Positions 5,008 to 6,744 of a stretch of DNA of 6,744 nucleotides are shown here, piece by piece. The DNA lies in NCBI GenBank assembly GCA_031365425.1, contig JANLYB010000145.1, positions 1-6,744 on the forward strand. Direction: 5' to 3'. A program made the position numbers and the translations under genes. The stretch comes from JANXVY01 sp031365425 (GTDB taxonomy: Bacteria > Pseudomonadota > Alphaproteobacteria > Rhizobiales > Hyphomicrobiaceae). The notes beneath the pieces are model-generated. The model was not told the origin of the DNA, did not search any database, and saw only the letters and a program-made list of their open reading frames with translations. Within the stretch, counting starts at the first letter, position 1, and every line of letters starts with the position of its first letter.

Positions 5008-6630
5008 ATGATTCGTCTCGACAATATCAGCAAGCAAAACGGCCACCAGATCGTCTTCATCGAGGCGTCTGCCGCGCTGAACAAAGGCGAAAAGATCGGC
5101 CTCGTCGGTCCCAACGGCGCGGGCAAAACAACCCTCTTCCGCCTGATCACCGGGCGTGAGCAGCCCGACGAAGGCCAGGTCAACACCGACCGCGGCGTCA
5201 CCATCGGCTACTTCAGCCAGGATGTCGGCGACATGGCCGGACGCAGCGCCGTCGCCGAAGTCATGGACGGCGCAGGCCCGGTCAGCACGGTTGCCGCCGA
5301 ACTGGCCGAGCTCGAAGCCGCCATGGCCGATCCTGAGCGCGCGGACGAGATGGAAGACATCATCACCCGTTACGGCGAAGTCCAGGGCCGCTTCGAAGAA
5401 CTCGACGGTTACGCCCTCGACGGACGCGCCCGCGAAGTCCTCGCCGGTTTGAGCTTCTCCCAGGAAATGATGGACGGCGATGTCGGCGCGCTGTCGGGCG
5501 GCTGGAAAATGCGCGTTGCCCTCGCGCGCATCCTGCTCATGCGCCCCGACGTGATGCTGCTCGACGAACCGAGCAACCACTTGGACCTCGAAAGCCTCAT
5601 CTGGCTCGAACAATTCCTCAACGGCTACGACGGCGCCCTTCTCATGACCTCGCACGACCGCGAGTTCATGGACCGCATCGTCACCAAGATCATCGAAATC
5701 GACGGCGGAACGCTCACCACCTACGGCGGCGGCTACGAGTTCTACGTCGAACAGCGCGCGCTCAGCGAAAAGCAGCAGCAAGCCCAGTTCGAGCGCCAGC
5801 AGGCCATGCTCGCCAAGGAAATGAAGTTCATCGAACGCTTCAAGGCCCGGGCCTCCCACGCCGCCCAAGTCCAAAGCCGCGTCAAAACCCTGGAAAAAAT
5901 CGAACGGGTCGAGCCGCCCAAACGCCGCCAGACCATCGTCTTCGACTTCCCAACCGCGCCGCGCTCGGGCGAAGACGTGGCAACCCTCAAAAACGTGCAC
6001 AAAGGCTACGGCTCCCGTAGCATCTATGAAGGCCTGAACTTCCAAGTCCGCCGCAGGGAGCGCTGGTGCATCATGGGCGTCAACGGCGCGGGCAAATCCA
6101 CACTTCTCAAACTGATCGCCGGCTCGACCGAACCCGACGACGGCACCGTCCAAATCGGCGCAAGCGTCAAGATGGGCTACTTCGCACAGCACGCCATGGA
6201 GCTGCTGGAAGGCGAGCGCACCGTCTTCCAGTCTCTGGAGGACCAGTTCCCTCAAGCCGGGCAAGGCTCGCTGCGCGCGCTCGCTGGATGCTTCGGCTTC
6301 TCCGGCGACGACGTCGAAAAGAAATGCCGCGTCCTCTCCGGCGGCGAAAAAGCACGCCTAGTGATGGCCAAAATGCTGTTCGATCCGCCAAACTTCCTCG
6401 TGCTTGACGAGCCCACCAACCACCTCGACCTTATGACCAAGGAAATGCTCATCACCGCGCTTGCCAATTACGAAGGCGCGATGTTGTTCGTCTCCCACGA
6501 CCGCCACTTCCTCGCCGAACTCTCCAACCGCGTCCTTGAACTCACCCCCGACGGCATCCACCAATACGGCGGCGGCTACACCGAATACGTCGCCCGCACC
6601 GGCCAAGAAGCACCAGGGTTGCGGAGCTGA
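5008..6630 (+). CDS. ABC-F family ATPase, YbiT-like ribosome-associated protein
   Basis: This 540-residue soluble protein has two ABC ATPase domains and no transmembrane segment, the plan of ABC-F proteins, which bind the ribosomal E site and act on stalled or initiating ribosomes rather than transport. Domain 1: Walker A GPNGAGKT (34-41), signature LSGGWKMR (162-169), Walker B LLDEPSNHLD (184-193) with catalytic E187, switch H216. The P-site tRNA-interaction linker spans about 245-325 and is charged and helical (FIERFKARASHAAQVQSR, 274-291). Domain 2: GVNGAGKS (357-364), LSGGEKAR (443-450), LVLDEPTNHLD (464-474) with E468, and SHD (496-498). About 90 residues separate the Q-loop from the signature in domain 1 against about 50 in domain 2, the extra part being the helical arm region. 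Length, linker and ending (RVLELTPDGIHQYGGGYTEY) resemble E. coli YbiT more than Uup or YheS. All catalytic residues are intact. Antibiotic-resistance ABC-F is less likely. Transcribed alone, divergent from GH16. Confidence 0.95.
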   Translation: MIRLDNISKQNGHQIVFIEASAALNKGEKIGLVGPNGAGKTTLFRLITGREQPDEGQVNTDRGVTIGYFSQDVGDMAGRSAVAEVMDGAGPVSTVAAELAELEAAMADPERADEMEDIITRYGEVQGRFEELDGYALDGRAREVLAGLSFSQEMMDGDVGALSGGWKMRVALARILLMRPDVMLLDEPSNHLDLESLIWLEQFLNGYDGALLMTSHDREFMDRIVTKIIEIDGGTLTTYGGGYEFYVEQRALSEKQQQAQFERQQAMLAKEMKFIERFKARASHAAQVQSRVKTLEKIERVEPPKRRQTIVFDFPTAPRSGEDVATLKNVHKGYGSRSIYEGLNFQVRRRERWCIMGVNGAGKSTLLKLIAGSTEPDDGTVQIGASVKMGYFAQHAMELLEGERTVFQSLEDQFPQAGQGSLRALAGCFGFSGDDVEKKCRVLSGGEKARLVMAKMLFDPPNFLVLDEPTNHLDLMTKEMLITALANYEGAMLFVSHDRHFLAELSNRVLELTPDGIHQYGGGYTEYVARTGQEAPGLRS

Positions 6631-6678
6631 CGTGAACCACTGGCTGGGGCGGGGTTGTATCAACAGTTTCCACGGCGG

Positions 6679-6744
6679 CTATGACTGCTTGAGGTTCTGA
6701 TCGAGAAACCGGCGGCAGATTTCGAAGTCGCTGTCGTAACCGCG
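6679..6744 (-). CDS. C-terminal end of an unidentified minus-strand gene (partial)
   Basis: On the minus strand a frame enters from the right edge and reads RGYDSDFEICRRFLDQNLK then QS before a TAG at 6681-6679. The composition is that of a normal helical protein terminus with strong third-position G/C use, unlike the Arg/Pro/His-rich shadow frames elsewhere in the window. It would converge on the ABC-F gene with a 48-bp gap (6631-6678), in which no clear terminator hairpin was seen. The 21 residues are not enough to name a family. Confidence 0.55.
   Translation of the reverse strand, partial: RGYDSDFEICRRFLDQNLKQS

Noticed and set aside
4762..6264. 500-residue minus-strand frame opposite the ABC-F gene
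   Set aside because: It is the antisense reading of a clear ABC-F gene. Its Phe/Asp/Glu/Val/Ala-biased composition is what an antisense frame of GC-rich coding DNA gives, and it also runs into the start of the GH16 gene.

Overview
The window reads as chromosomal DNA from a GC-rich alphaproteobacterium, most likely of the Hyphomicrobiales (Bradyrhizobium/Rhodopseudomonas-type relatives). This is judged from strong G/C bias at third codon positions, the type of proteins present, and short palindromic repeats between genes. The lineage is an inference, because no rRNA or other marker gene is present. No phage, plasmid, transposon, CRISPR, tRNA or rRNA gene was seen.

Layout from left to right. 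Positions 93-1532 (minus) encode a soluble FAD-linked D-2-hydroxyacid dehydrogenase of the D-lactate / D-2-hydroxyglutarate dehydrogenase / GlcD superfamily. A divergent 243-bp gap carrying small hairpins follows. Positions 1776-2111 (plus) encode an unrecognised small secreted protein with 11 cysteines in the mature part. It converges on 2213-3181 (minus), a long-form threonylcarbamoyl-AMP synthase (TsaC/Sua5) of the tRNA t6A pathway. Positions 3333-4808 (minus) encode a protein with two tandem Ig-like domains, a GH16 glycoside hydrolase domain with an intact EIDILE active site, and an unassigned C-terminal tail. A 199-bp divergent promoter region separates it from 5008-6630 (plus), a YbiT-like ABC-F ATPase expected to act on ribosomes. 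The last 66 bases are the 3' end of another minus-strand gene that continues past the window, and the first 51 bases may be the start of one more minus-strand gene.

The genes do not form an obvious pathway. Two are translation-related housekeeping genes (Sua5 and ABC-F), one is metabolic (FAD oxidase), and two are envelope or secreted functions (the GH16 protein and the Cys-rich protein). The least explained parts are the Cys-rich protein, the GH16 protein (exported-looking but without a Sec signal), and related repeat pieces in three separate intergenic gaps. No clear new multi-gene system was found.
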